A stretch of 64,000 bases of DNA from Micrasema longulum (GCA_022494885.1 JAGVSM010001386.1:62001-126000), one strand, 5' to 3'; positions 45,560-57,869 are shown, numbered from the stretch's first letter. Notes: a model not told the origin generated them from the letters alone. A program made the numbers and translations.

Positions 45560-45720
45560 AAGAGAGGAAAAAGAAGCAAATTATGAAAAATGCACCAAAA
45601 CGCCAATACCAATTGAGAAAAAAATCTGTCTGAGATTTTTTTCTTACAACTGGCGGGAATCGAACCCACGGCGCTAGTTTCACAGAAGGCCGTCTAACCA
45701 ACTGCTCCACGGTGCCTGTC
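45560..45720 (-). mobile_element. SINE-3 (tRNA-headed, single copy here)
   Basis: The minus strand reads GGCACCGTGGAGCAGTTGGT (A box), then CCGTGGGTTCGATTCCCGCC (B box, with a perfect T-arm stem). A palindromic AAAAAAATCTCAGACAGATTTTTT tail segment follows, which makes a hairpin. The acceptor stem does not pair (5' GGCACCG against 3' CAGTTGT), so it is a SINE head and not a working tRNA. Confidence 0.7.
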
Positions 45721-46159
45721 AATTTATTAATCTGCTTAGTAATGTCAAATAGTATATCTTAATGATTCGGGATCTGTTATGGTAATATGGTTAGTGAATT
45801 TACGAAATTCTTTTGTAAAAAAATTATGGCGTAGGAGTAGCCGAGATACTGTAATACTGTGATAAAAACGAGAATGATTTTGTTGAGTGACGTTATTAGG
45901 CGTACGGGGTGACTTAATGAAGTCACAAAATATTTTAATAAGAATTTTATTTTATTTAAATTTATTTTCTAGATCATGTTTGTAACCCTCTGTAACATCC
46001 TTTGTTTGAGTATTAAATTTTATTCTTAATACTGTTAAAATATCAAAATGTTCCTCGTTTAAAAAAATATTTCAAAAAATACTATCAGAAAACTCATTCA
46101 ACCACATTTAAGAAACCCCCCCCTCCCCCTCCATCATTCAAATACCTTGATTTTACAGT

Positions 46160-46560
46160 ATTTATTTTGTTTAGTCTCGAAACCGGTAGACATAGAATAG
46201 TTGGTAAGTGGTTAGGTATATACAATCATTTAATAAAATTCTTAAAATATTTTGTAAAAGATTTTACAAATTACAAAAAAAATAAATGAAGACGTTTTAC
46301 TGACTTCATAATGAAATATATTGTAAAAATCACGCAAAACTACCAAATTTATTTAATTTATCGTATATTTGCTTATTTTGAAACAAAACTTTTTAATGGG
46401 AGGGGGGGGTATATATCATTTATTGTTAACCAATGATTTATTGATCTGCACCGGCGAAAACCGGTGAAAGCCGGTTATTTGTCTATTAACCCCATCGGAA
46501 TAAACCGGTAGTTGGTCTATCAAGCCTTAAAGCGTCACCTTGTCATCCTATTCAAATGTT
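46160..46560. repeat. CCGGT-rich remnants of PLE-type termini
   Basis: CTCGAAACCGGTAGACATAG at 46174-46193 resembles the terminus at 13185-13205. CGAAAACCGGTGAAAGCCGG (46455-46474) and ATAAACCGGTAGTTGGTC (46500-46517) repeat the word nearby. Degenerate. Confidence 0.35.
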
Positions 46561-46814
46561 TTTACTAAAATTGAAATTTTCAATAATTTTAATTAAAATT
46601 TTAAATTTTACTAAAAATAATATTTAATAATTCTTTTAAAAATAGTCAATAATAAATAAGTTGAGACTCGTGAAAAGAGTCTGAAGTAGATGCTCATTTA
46701 AAATACAAAAATTACAATGACAATGAAAAATATATAAAAATATGGAAAATCGTATGCATTTAAATATAGGTAAATACGTATTCAATAAAACACTTTGTTT
46801 TTAGACCACTTAAA

Positions 46815-46885
46815 TTTATTTAAATGCACTACTAGTTTCGGAACAGTCCACAGTTCTCTCCATCTACAGGTGTTATTATAAATTA
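46815..46885 (-). mobile_element. Third PLE-type terminus (CGAAACTAGT)
   Basis: The minus strand reads CACCTGTAGATGGAGAGAAC, then GTTCCGAAACTAGTAGTGC. The layout (CTGNAGATGG ... CCGAAAC) is the same as the other PLE terminal motifs, but the sequence is different, so it is a separate family. Confidence 0.4.
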
Positions 46886-48200
46886 AACATAAATATACAG
46901 AAATGAAAACTCTAGGTACCGACACTAATAAAGTGGGGGGGGGTTTATGTAACGATTTAAAAAATTTAGTCTTTTTTTTCCTATCATATTTAAATAATAA
47001 CATATTTAATAAACCTTCCTCCCCCTCGTTGATTAGCTTCTCCAACCCCTATTAGTACTTTTTTTTCTGTTTATTTATGTTTAGTTTTTAATAAAACCTG
47101 AATACGGAACTGTGCCTTCCTAAACAAGAAGTGCATTGAAACCTTAGTATATACATCTGTAGAGGGATAACAACACATTTTATCAATCCAATCCATGTTG
47201 CCTATTATAGCTGTCTAATTTTTACAATACGTTCTGAATGAGAGAAAGGTAGACAAAAAAAAAGCTGTTGGTACGGTCCTCATTTTTTTTTAGTCGATTT
47301 CAGAATTTGTACGATGCTCATTTTTTACAGAATTGTACGCAGAATTATAGTGCTAACTACATCAAAATATTTAGTGCTAACTACATCAAAATTAATTATG
47401 CTGACTTGTGCTATGAAAGAAAGTTCAAACAGAACTGGAAAAATTCAGTTATCACGGGCATTTATCAAATATTATGAATTTTTACATTAGTACGTTTTTT
47501 GGTAGTTTTCAACAAAAATGCACCACAAACATTTACTTTCATTGGAACAATAATTATAGAATTGGTTTCTGAGTAATTCAAATACCTTTTCCATTGAATT
47601 TATGTATTTAAATCATTATTTTCAAGTGTTTAAATCCAAATATTTCTTTAAATGTTCAAGATATGCAAACTCGAAGACCTTTTACCGAGTCAACAGGCAT
47701 CTTGAAATAATTCTATCTCATTTTATCTCACTGAAAGAATGTGAAATTGTCGTTTATTGAATGTAACTAAAAGAGATAACTATACATCTGCACTATTTTT
47801 GCATGGTATTTTTATAACCACGTGTTGGGGTGGCTCTTATAATTAAGACTGCTAGGGCTGTGCATTACCTTAAAAGATTACGTATTCACTTAAATGTTAT
47901 CTATAAGTGTAATCATTTTATCATTAAATTTATATGCATAATATAGTAAATTATTGTTTTTTTCTTGGATTCTCGATAAATGAAATAAGGCGGAATAAAT
48001 GGATCCATGCGAGAAGGTGGAACAATTGTCACCTGGAAATAACAATGAAGTGTGTCCCAACCACTTTCTATCCATTAATTTGGACAAAAAAATTATATTT
48101 AGTACGTGTAATAAATGGTGCCGTACCTCCAATGTTTTCAAAAACCTAACTTGCTATGGGTAAATATACATTTATTTCATATTTAAATACCATTAAGTTG
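46886..48200. other. Spacer, nothing identified
   Basis: G-run at 46934-46943. A short direct repeat AGTGCTAACTACATCAAAAT occurs at 47350 and 47373. No gene. Confidence 0.35.
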
Positions 48201-48204
48201 GAAA

Positions 48205-48345
48205 AATCGATGTACATGCATGAGAAGATGAATGAATGTAGAGAAAGCGAGGTCTACATGCAAAGACCGAGTGATATGGCGTTCTATCCTCTCTGCCTAT
48301 CTCTTCGGAGAAACGGCGCGATTTCCTCAATTCACTAAATTGAAA
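48205..48345 (+). pseudogene. RTE-like LINE extreme C-terminus
   Basis: The frame reads MHEKMNECREKARSTCKDRV across a one-base shift, then IWRSILSAYLFGETARFP. It is the same end as at 30.35 kb (minus) and 26.1 kb (minus), in the opposite orientation. Nothing else of the element is present. Confidence 0.75.
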
Positions 48346-49044
48346 GTAGTATCTTCACTTTATCTAAAGATACAAGATTTAGTGTCCAATTTGAAAGAGA
48401 TTACTGTTTTCAGTTCTTAAATCAAACAATGAATTCGGAAAATATTTTGGAATTGGAGACCCCGTTTAATCAGTTTTTAAAGATGTAAGTAATAATCTGA
48501 CGTCAGAGTGAGACAACATATCAACAAATTGGTTAATTTTCAAAATCGATAAAGTTACTCTACTGCATTTTTATTTTTTTATTATAATTGCATATTTGTT
48601 AATTAAAATAATTTATGTACCCAACAATGTCATTTATAATGTTTTTTATTGCTTATTTTTATTTATTAAAAAATGTTTTTAGTAAACTTGTTACTAAATT
48701 AAAATAAACGTTTTTATAGTACTCCCTACGGGTAGGGATACCAATCTCTGTAAAAATTCGCCTAAAGTCGTGCATTTGTGACAACCCTGTTTTATAAACA
48801 TCTGGAAACGAAAGACGTCTTTACTAATCAAACGACCACCCCCACCTTTTCGAAAATTCTTACAAACTTTGGAATAGTACGGACTCTAAGATTGAAACAT
48901 ACTCAAGCGGTCTAAAAACAAATTATTTTATTAATTATATATTTAACCACACTGTTTAATGAAGTTAATGCCGATTCAATCAAAATTATGTTTGGTATTT
49001 ATAATTTTTTTTTCTTGTACATATATTTCTGCTTATCATTTTTT

Positions 49045-49270
49045 TAAATGAGTCGCAAAATTGTTTGATGTATAAGGGTTTAAAAATGTATGATGAGATG
49101 CCTGAATGTATGAAGAATGAAAAGTGTCTGAAAGAATTTAAAAATAAATGTATAAGTTACTGGAAGGAAATGTAAATATATAAAGATGATGTAAATGTAC
49201 ATAATAGTTTATATTAGTTTTAATATAAGCTAACTTAAGAAATAAATAAAAATAAAAATAAAAATAAAAA
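49045..49270 (+). pseudogene. LINE 3' end, same family as 2-3.3 kb
   Basis: SQNCLMYKGLKMYDEMPECM, then FKNKCISYWKEM and a stop at about 49174, parallels the last 40 residues of the 1979-3094 frame. The 3' UTR ends in (AAATA)n at 49240-49270. A severe 5' truncation, about 225 bases in all. Confidence 0.8.
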
Positions 49271-50159
49271 TCTGAAGACGAAAATTTTCAGTACAAATTT
49301 TTTAATTATATTGTTGTTATCTAACAGCTAGAATATTTTCCTTTGCGTTTTTCTTACCATGCAAAATTTAAACTTTATAAAATAAAATCAATTTGTGTGT
49401 ATCCGTAAACTTAAAATTACACGCCCACTCATGTATCACTCGTATTAACATGCACTTAAGCATAAAATAATCTGTGTCAGAGAAATGTGGGAGTTTTCGT
49501 AAATTCGAAATGATTAAGTTCCTAATTACGAGATCACTATCACTATCCTTAATACAATTTTCGACTCAATGCACAGCAACATCAACTCCTACATCAATAG
49601 GACCTGTGAATTCAAAGAAGTTTTATACTTAATTCTCGCTACACGTAGCTTTTCAACACCTTAATTCAGTTTAGTTCAGTTCAGTGCCAAATAAATCGGT
49701 GTTTATAATAAAGCTTAGTATTATTTTGAGTAATCAGTATTTGTAATCAGAAATTAAATGTATGGATACTAATAACATATCTTTAACTTCCTTTAAAAGT
49801 TTTTTTTTTTTAAATCTTTCAAGTTATGATGTTGCGCCTTGAATCTGCAGCCTATATTATGCAGGTTATGTGCAGTTCTGTATGTAGGCACATTATAAAT
49901 GTAAACTGTATGGTCAACTATATTTGTATTTTATATTATAATGTGCAACTGTGTGACCAATATTCAAAATTAGATATATTTTGAATAATATGTATTACAT
50001 TTACATTTACATTTCTAGTAATATTATAAGTTTTGTATGATTAGTTATTTTATGGTATGTATAATTTTTATGTGACAACATTTACAATAACAATATTATG
50101 TGGAAGCCTCTAATTAGACTTAATGATATGTATTTATGGTATAATTGATTCTTATAAAT
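49271..50159. other. Spacer, nothing identified
   Basis: No recognised feature. Confidence 0.35.
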
Positions 50160-50255
50160 TATTTATTTATTTACAATTTAAAAAAACCCGTTAGGGTTAC
50201 ATTAGAAATTTAATATTGTCAAGTCATTTTATGTCTCGTCTAGTCTAGTTCGAAC
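50160..50255 (-). mobile_element. LINE A 3' end, antisense
   Basis: The minus strand has AGACGAGACATAAAATGACT, TTTCTAATGTAACCCTAACG and GTAAATAAATAAATAA, near identical to LINE A at 41900-42000. Under 100 bases. Confidence 0.85.
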
Positions 50256-52205
50256 GAAAATGATGACATTGCATCGTCGGTCATTAGTTTACTTCAGGTG
50301 AACTAATTTAACACGTGTGTGTCATCGACTATGGTCTATGGACCCTACAGACATAAGCCCAAACTCCATGGGACTAAAAGTCCTGTTTTGAGGTGGGACG
50401 AAATTAGTTTTGGACGAATGTATTGGAAATTAATGTATGACAGGGTAATGAATGATGAAATTTGGGGAGAGTGTAAATCTTAGACATATATAATTGATTA
50501 GATTAAGAAAGGGTTTTATATGATGGTTTGGTCATGTAAGCAAGCTCGGATTGCAGTCCGTTCTCGCTGCCTAAGCCTACGGAAAAATGGCATGATGGTA
50601 GTTATGGTAGTAGTAATAAAGTAGTAGCAGTAGTAGTAGATTATAAACTAGACACCGCGCATCGCTTAAATCAGTATGTGGTCCCGTGGATAGTGTTTCA
50701 AAATCATGAATCAGAGGTCTGAAGTTCAATACCTACTGTAACCCAATTTGATTTCCATTATCTAATATTGAATTATTTCCAACTGATAATTAAATATTTT
50801 GGTAAATCGAAAATGCTTAGATGAATTCCGTTACGTCTCTGTTTAATTTCAGACATTCATAATGTTCAAAAATCGTCATTAGACATTAGGGAGAATTGCG
50901 AAAAACTTTTTTTGGAAATTCAAAATTTCAAGTTGTTAAGAAGTTGTTAAGAAGTTCACTGTAGTCACATGTTTACTAAAATATTAATTCCGGGAGATCT
51001 AAATATTTTTTAATTTTACTAAAAAAAAATCGTTAAACATATGACCATAGTGACAATGTTTATCAACTTGAAATTTAGACTTTCAAATACAAATTTTCTT
51101 GATTCACCCTATAAGACATGCCGTGAACAGTTTTTGAATATAGGAAGACAAAACATATTTTTTAGAATGATGTTTAACTAGTAGGTAGATAAGGAAATAA
51201 ATTCTCGTGTATTTCAGTTTCATTTTCTTGTTTAAAAAAGTAAACAGAACATGCATATATGATAATCTACTAGCATAAGACCCAGATCAAATAATAAAAC
51301 CATTTTTATGATGAATAAAACGAACCGTGAAATAAAACGTGAGTCAACTTAAATAAATTCACTAAGTTTATCATCAAAAAGACAGTAAAAGAATCAGTGA
51401 TTGAATCTTGCCGAGTCTGCTATTTTTGCACTGAAATTCTCGCTGAGCATTGCTGAGTCTACCTTGATTTGGTATTTGAGGTTCCAATTCTTTTGAAACA
51501 GGTCGTGTTCAACTTACTAAAACTCTTACATTTAGGTATCTTCGGAAAGGCCTTTTTTAATATCGGGTCAAATCTCAAATCGCATAGTGTGCGGTATTTA
51601 CCATTTTATAATAATTAATGATGATACAAAAATGTAGATAACAAGATGTAAAGTACGTTTGACAATCACAAGAAAAAGAGATGAATAAACATTTTTTATA
51701 ATTAACATAAAGCTCGTTTTACATGGATCAGAAAATGGTACAAGATCTTGTGCAGTTTCTTGTACATGAATAATTGTGCCAAATGTTGTGATTTTATATT
51801 TACTGTTTTTGACAAGACAGCTTTCGGGATTGGAAATAACCTCTTTTGGCACCGTAACATATTGATAAGTAATTACATTTAGCATTATAAATAATACACA
51901 GTGCACAGGTGGCCAAAGAAAAAACAGAATGTTCTCTTATTTCAGTTTTATAAACGCAAGCAATATGCTTATTACATAACAATAGTTATTACTTTTACAA
52001 TTTGTAAATATGAACTATTTGTGTAGTACCAGAGGGCGCGTTGTAAACATGACATCGCATGTTTTCTACAAGTTAATAATCATTTGGTTCATGGTTACTT
52101 CGTAAACATGCTGGCAAATAGTCTTCTGTCAAACGGGAGCGATGTTTTGTTCTGATTGCATTCCTTGTAGAAAATGTAGATTCGCAGAGTTCATACATGT
52201 ATCCA
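50256..52205. other. Spacer with one decayed SINE-like head
   Basis: 50660-50750 has GTCCCGTGGATAGTGTTTCA and GTCTGAAGTTCAATACC, a decayed tRNA-like head. (TAG)n-like words lie near 50600-50640. The 102-codon minus-strand frame at 51598-51906 shows no motif. Nothing else identified. Confidence 0.35.
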
Positions 52206-52505
52206 TTTTTTTGCACCACAACAGGCCAGGCCAGTGATGAATCACAGAACACCCAGGCTTGAGAAAAATCACAGTAACCATTATAACGATTATTATTATC
52301 GTTATTTTGCAATGAAATATTATCAAAAGATCTTCCCAAGAATCGATATAGTATCTCTATCATATTAGGCAAACACGCCAACGACTTCTCTCGGGGGCGG
52401 ATATGATTTTCTCAACTAGGTTTCTTTTTTCGGGATTTTTACCTAAGAGTGGATTGCGAGTCGAAAACACTCTTTTAGGATTGTAGTTCTATTTAACATT
52501 TAGAA
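52206..52505 (-). mobile_element. SINE-2 tail and R4 fragment
   Basis: 52206-52280 (TTTTTTTGCACCACAACAGG, AACACCCAGGCTTGAGAAAA) is the SINE-2 body without its tRNA head. 52425-52505 (GGGATTTTTACCTAAGAGTG, CGAGTCGAAAACACTC) is an R4 copy on the plus strand. Confidence 0.55.
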
Positions 52506-53605
52506 CTGACAGCTGTATTCTTCATTTTCCCGAATTCTGACAGGGCCTTGTTGCACGAGTTAATATGTTTATTATTGTTTTTATACTTAATTTTTGTAAT
52601 GGATTCACAGTTTACACAGACAAGATAATGTCTTAGAGGGTTTATTATGTTACTCGCATATGAGGCTCGCATTTTTGGCAATTATAATAAACCTAGTCTG
52701 CATATTATATTAAGAAATAACAATTTTCCATTTAAAAGCTTAAATCTGGCTCACTGCTTACAGTAGATAATTTAAATTGAGAAGGTAATAAGATATATGA
52801 AATCCAATAAAATACTCTTATTAATAAATAGGTTTAGTACTTAATTATTGAAATAATCTTTGTGACATCGGAAAATAATGTAATTCGTATAAAGAAGAAA
52901 TGTTGAAAATATTAATTGGCGGTCTCTTAGAAAGAAGATTATGAACTTAATTCCAACATTATTATGATATAAAACGCTAATTACAAACGATAAAGAACTC
53001 ATTTAAAATATTGGACGACATTGTCGTTTTTGTAAAACTTTACACATTTCTTGTTAACTTTTAAGTATTTTTTGTTAAAGTAATTCAATTTATTTTTTTA
53101 AAATTAACTAATTATAAAATAGGTAAATTACATACCATTTTATAAGATATAATTAAATAAACTCAGTTCTCTAAAATCTAGTCCAAAATACATGTCTAGA
53201 AGCCAGTGGCGAACAGTGACTTTTTTATAGGTAAGCGTTATTTTTTTTCACAATTTGTACCTGCATGTATGTACTGTACACACATACATATAAGTTATAA
53301 AGTATATACATGACTTATTTTTCCATGGTTTTGTGTGAAAACAACTTTATCTTTCCGCTTCATTAACTGACAACAGAAGACGGAATACCTACTTATTTTT
53401 AATTAAATAATTATTACCAATAATCCACCAATTAAACTAAAACAGCAATTCATAGCTTTGCGAAATATGTAGCTATATTCTCCATTATTAAGTTCACAGG
53501 CATGGGTCGTTCCTGATTGTATCGCTATAAACTGTGTCTTTATTCTTAACAAATATATGTACAATGCAAACATGCAAGAGTAAAAAAAAATATCCAGGGA
53601 TTTCA
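52506..53605. other. AT-rich spacer, nothing identified
   Basis: No recognised feature. Confidence 0.4.
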
Positions 53606-53927
53606 TTAAACCCTGTCACATCCGAAGCCACGATGATCAGTATGAGTAAGAAGACATATTAGAACATTAAATTATTTTTTTAGAATGAATAAAATTTTAA
53701 AAAATAAGATATCAAAAAAAGCAAATGGTTGCTTACTTCTGCAGGGGAGAAACGAGGAGAGGGGAGAAAGAATTCTGATACTGCGCCGCGTTCCCCTCAC
53801 ATCTTCCCTGCAGAAGTATGCAACAATTTTTTTTTTTAGTTTTTTACTTTTAATTTTTTTTTTTAATATGCCTATATGTCTTTTTGCCCATACTGATCAT
53901 TGTGCTTTCGGATGTGACAGGGTTTAA
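53606..53927. mobile_element. TTAA-flanked foldback MITE (piggyBac type)
   Basis: TTAA at 53606-53609 and 53924-53927 flanks a 314-base element with long TIRs. ACCCTGTCACATCCGA faces its exact complement, and similarity goes on for about 55 bases (GATGATCAGTATG against CAATGATCAGTATG). A second, inner inverted pair (GTTGCTTACTTCTGCAGGG against its near complement) flanks a GC-rich centre. TTAA plus ACCCT-type ends point to piggyBac mobilisation. The end sequence differs from the 9.4-kb element, so the partner is unknown. Confidence 0.88.
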
Positions 53928-54437
53928 AGAACACCCTGTATGTTTAAAAATAATTATAATAAAATAGTTAAATTCATAATTCTTTTTTATGTAGCACTGA
54001 TTGAAATCACCGTTTTTTTTTTGTAATTTACATTTTATACAGAAAATATTTACTAATTAAAAATTAAATAAACACATTACTATAAGAAGTCACTCCCACA
54101 AAAAATGTTTTTTTTTCTTTTACGTAATGGGAAACGTTACTATATATTTTTTTCTGAATAAACTAAAAAAAATTATGACATTCATTAGATATATTTGCAA
54201 TAATGTTACAACAAAAATGTTGCATCACCACATGACCGTCAAGGTCCGCTTCGGTTTCTCCTAAAAATGAAAAATGCCAAAAATTGACGCAGCACCGAGC
54301 AAAGCGCAACTAAGACGGGCGGACAAAAAAACTGGTCTCATATGTCAACAGTACACTTTCAATGGAAAATAGTCCTTAAGAAAAAATGATCGAAGTGCTA
54401 TATATATGTTGTAGCATTTCGATCATTTACATTTTGT
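53928..54437. other. Spacer, nothing identified
   Basis: No recognised feature. Confidence 0.35.
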
Positions 54438-54705
54438 CAGCCTCGTCGCGTAATGGTAAGCGCGTTTGCCTACCATGCAAGAGGTCTCAGGTTTGATTCC
54501 CGGTATGGTTGATGTGAAATATTTATTTAATGTAGTGTTTTCACACTAGAACACTTCATAGACCCTCGACTGATACCAGAAGCATAAGACTAATCATCTT
54601 ACTTTCATGCAACAAAAACGATCAAGATACGCTGCGATTGGTTACCAATGCAGTGTCCTATGCACCATAAGGTGCGGAAAGGGAATGATGATGATGATAC
54701 ATTTT
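54438..54705 (+). mobile_element. SINE-1 copy, full length
   Basis: GTCAGCCTCGTCGCGTAATG (A box), GGTTTGATTCCCGGTATGG (B box), ACCCTCGACTGATACC, CTAATCATCTTACTTTCATG and ACCATAAGGTGCGGAAAGGG, ending in (GAT)n. The preceding 54400-54437 has an inverted word ATGTTGTAGCATTTCGATCA, apparently unrelated. Confidence 0.82.
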
Positions 54706-54821
54706 GTATGAAGAAATAAGCTGCAGTAACCGGCCAGTTTCTTTCTCCCTCTAGAAACGGGCTGGGCGAGCTTAGGAAATTGGTTAAAAAAATTGTTTTA
54801 AAAAAAAAGGATTAAAATAAA

Positions 54822-55107
54822 AATCAAACTTATAAATCTCCATTGAAGAAGTAACTGAGATATTTGCGAAAAACATTGAAAAAATAATTGTGACATTTCT
54901 AATTATGCTTCATTAACTCAATGGAGAATGACAAGTTTACGTTGTCAAGTAGTATAATTAAAATCTGTTTTTGCAAGATTTAGAGACAGTTTTAAAATAC
55001 GCTATTTTTTAGGTAGGTAGTTTTTGTGTAGAGTTTATTTTGGCATTAATAACTAATTTTCCGTTTTTCGTGGAAATTTCTAAGTGTGCCTCCAATACCC
55101 TTATATA
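54822..55107. mobile_element. MITE-A copy 2
   Basis: Similar over its whole length to 19595-19890 (ATTTGCGAAAAACATTGAAA, CTCAATGGAGAATG, TTTATTTTGGCATTAATAAC). The left end has lost its outer TIR. Confidence 0.75.
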
Positions 55108-55169
55108 TTTATGCTGCGAAGTTTCTCTAAAACGTATGAAAAAGTAATAAAAAATAACTAAATTTTTGC

Positions 55170-55440
55170 AACAGAGAGGAAAAACGTTCAACAATGTTTG
55201 AGTATGTCCAAATGCTTGCAGGCTGGCTGGATTTCCTCCCTGGCGAGTTATTCATATTAAAATTTATTCTCTTCTCAAAAATGTTTTCCCTCTCTGTTGA
55301 AATAAATTTAAATCAGAAAAACGTTTTTGAGGAAAAAAAAACAGTCTAGGCATTATCAGGGCTTATAACATGTCATCCGCTGGTTTAAATGGCCACGTTA
55401 CACGCTGTGTAAGATTCACCATTCTGCCTTTGAAAAATGA
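55170..55440 (+). mobile_element. FB1 element, copy 7 (rearranged)
   Basis: TTGCAACAGAGAGGAAAAAC, then AACAATGTTTGAGTATGTCC, the inverted piece TCAAAAATGTTTTCCCTCTC, then AGTCTAGGCATTATCAGGGC and TTACACGCTGTGTAAG. Its closest relative is the 63.43-63.91 kb copy. Confidence 0.65.
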
Positions 55441-56124
55441 ACAATGTACTTTTAATGACGGCACAGAGTTTTCTAAATCAACCAATAATAGAGTGTTATA
55501 GTGACTTCCTATTATTCCCCGTTTATTATATATTATCAACTCACTGAAGATCATATACAATAAACGATGAGATAAGTGACGTCACGCGCGGAAAAAATGC
55601 GAAAAATCTAAGTAAACAAAAAAAAAATACTTCGTTAAAATCACTGAAGTTCCTCAAAAAGAAAATTAATATATCCCTTACGTACACATTTTTTTAAACT
55701 TAAGTTTTTTTTTCCTACTGTAATTTAATATATCACACAGTTAGAAATAAAATTCTCCGAAATCTCTAACTATGCATTAACTCGAAAAGCAAATCTTTTT
55801 ACTCCCTGGCAATATATTTTAAAAGCACCATATGGAATACGCCTCAAACAAAGTAATTTATTTAAATAAACCAGAACTGAATTGAATTCACCTCACCAGA
55901 CCGAAGCAATTTATAAGGAGGTTTGCGTTAACATGTTTAAGCAATTCTTTACACTTTATGTTATTTATTCCTCCTGAAAACCACTCATATTAAAAATTAT
56001 ATTCTCATAAAAAAACGGTATATTCAAACCGCTCGCGTTCGTTCAAGATATTAAAAATGCGGAGTTAGCGTTGATAAACGAAATTTGGAAAAATCATTAG
56101 GTTAGTATTTTGTCCAATTCTTTT
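55441..56124. other. Spacer, nothing identified
   Basis: GTGACGTCACGCGCG at 55577-55591 is a CRE-like palindrome with no gene beside it. Confidence 0.35.
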
Positions 56125-56303
56125 GTCTGTGTCCAGGTGGATGAAAAATACAGTTACGTTTCTGAAAATAGATCCAGAACCTTAAACGAGTGATAATGAC
56201 TCGTTTCCTACTCTCGGGTAAAAATCTTGAAGAAGGAAATCAAATTGGTATATTTCGGCCTCGCATCATGAGGTGCGGAAAGGGGAATGATGATGATGTC
56301 ATT
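56125..56303 (-). mobile_element. R4 repeat, followed by SINE-1 tail (+)
   Basis: 56127-56245 is the complement of R4 (TGTGTCCAGGTGGATGAAAA, ATAGATCCAGAACC, CTCGTTTCCTACTCTCGGGT). 56262-56303 (CATGAGGTGCGGAAAGGGGA, then (GAT)n) is the last 40 bases of SINE-1 on the plus strand. Confidence 0.6.
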
Positions 56304-57700
56304 TAAGGAATATTTATTACAACATAATAGAAAAAGTGACATTTAACTCTTAAAAGACTGTGGTAAAAAAATCCTTTTCGCGCGGTGATGTAACATCGTG
56401 TTACCACTAGTAAAGGACGGAATATTCTAAAGTTTAGACATTTAAAAAAAAAACCTGGAGACATACTGTTTTATAATTATTCTTTCATAATTTATGCAAA
56501 TAAACATAAAATTTTGCATTAAGCCCTGTTATAGCAAAATAAATTAAAAATCATAAGTACGTCGCTCATATTACGCGCGTGCATTCCCCATCGCTGTCAT
56601 CAACCGACTGAAGACTGAATCCGTTTTACACAACACCCGCCTTAGAACAGTGTCTTTGTCTTTCTTGTTATGAGTTCTATCCTCGTGCTCTCTCTTATGC
56701 AGATGTGTTGCTGAATTAGCGGACATTAATTTTTCGCGTAGCAAAGATAAATATTTTTTTAATTAACATCTAGCATAGTTGTACAAATTTAATTTTCCGA
56801 ATCCGGTGTGAAAATGACCATTTAAAGATCACAAAAAATAAAAGTTCGTCGTTTAAAAAAATAAGAGAGATATATCAAGTCTTGTGTTCTATGTCGACTA
56901 GTGTAACATCACAGCCACACAAAAGTTAAAGACGTAACTCTTCATTACGTACCCAAGATTTTTTCCCTTTTTATTGCGAGAAACGTTAAAAAATATATAT
57001 TATTTTGTAATTGATTGAAATATTTGTAAAAAAGTTTTTGCGGTCGTATTAAAGGCATAGAATTAAGAATAGTCCAGAAACCGCAAACGCACATCAAGCA
57101 GAAGGCGACTCAACTACTCATACATGAGTAGGTTTGCGTTTTGCCCCATTAGTTTCTTTGTAGACGTCGGCGTCGCTCAGTACGCAACTCCTGATTTGAA
57201 TTCAACTATGCCGTGTTGTGTCCTTTTAAAGTATAGAAATACTGCTAGGATCTTATAGAAACAGGATGGCATCACATTTTATGTGTAATTAACAAACGAA
57301 TGTTTAAGTAGCAAATGAATTACTTAAAAATAGAATTATTTTTCCATCTGTCAGATTGTCGAAGAAACAAAATGGAAATTTCGTTAGTGTTGCCAGGGTA
57401 GAATTTTTTTACCCTACTTTGCTCATTTAATAAAAGAACTAATGAAAATTAAACCTCGGATTAAACAACGCCGTGGGGAACATTTGAACGACATTATCTT
57501 TAAAACATCAAAAATTATTTAGCATGATATAAAAATATCCGTTTTGTGTCGAAAAAAAATCGTTCTATATTTTAAGTTCATACATTCAATTACTCTTATT
57601 AAATGACCCTTTATTTATCTAATCCGTTGTGTCAATTAATGTTTCCGCGTGCACAAAAAAATTTAGAGAAATTAACAGATTGCTTTTTTTTTTTACCTTA
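56304..57700. other. Spacer, no recognised gene
   Basis: Possible intronic or upstream sequence of the candidate exon at 57735. GC-richer patches (56570-56700, 57060-57200) have no frame that I can support. Confidence 0.3.
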
Positions 57701-57734
57701 CATTTGTGTTATGATTATTTTTTTTCCCATCAAG

Positions 57735-57853
57735 CAACATTACCCGACGACTTAACGTATGCGCGCGGCGAAAGTGTGTCTAAGTGGGGAAATTATTGGA
57801 CACAGTCCGATGTACTCAAATATGATTCTACGCTCCTTCTGGACGATTCTTAA
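57735..57853 (+). CDS. Candidate terminal exon of an unknown host gene
   Basis: A pyrimidine-rich acceptor (TTATTTTTTTTCCCATCAAG, ending at 57734) precedes 39 codons: TLPDDLTYARGESVSKWGNY, then WTQSDVLKYDSTLLLDDS and a TAA at 57851-57853. Inside, GC rises sharply (GCGCGCGGCG) against AT-rich flanks, and residue composition is protein-like (two Trp, acidic serine-rich tail). ATTAAA, a weak poly(A) signal, follows at 57861-57866. I do not recognise the protein. The acidic tail could be the cytoplasmic end of a membrane protein, which is a guess. No upstream exon was found. Chance or an old transposon exon are the alternatives. Confidence 0.35.
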
Positions 57854-57869
57854 TTCTATGATTAAAGGT

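Noticed and set aside
45649..45720. A functional tRNA gene on the minus strand
   Set aside because: The T arm is perfect, but the acceptor stem does not pair and the sequence runs into a repeat tail. It fits a SINE head.
47890..48149. Overlapping 71- and 83-codon frames on both strands
   Set aside because: No motif, no splice signals, and only the following 48.2-kb stretch matches a LINE end.
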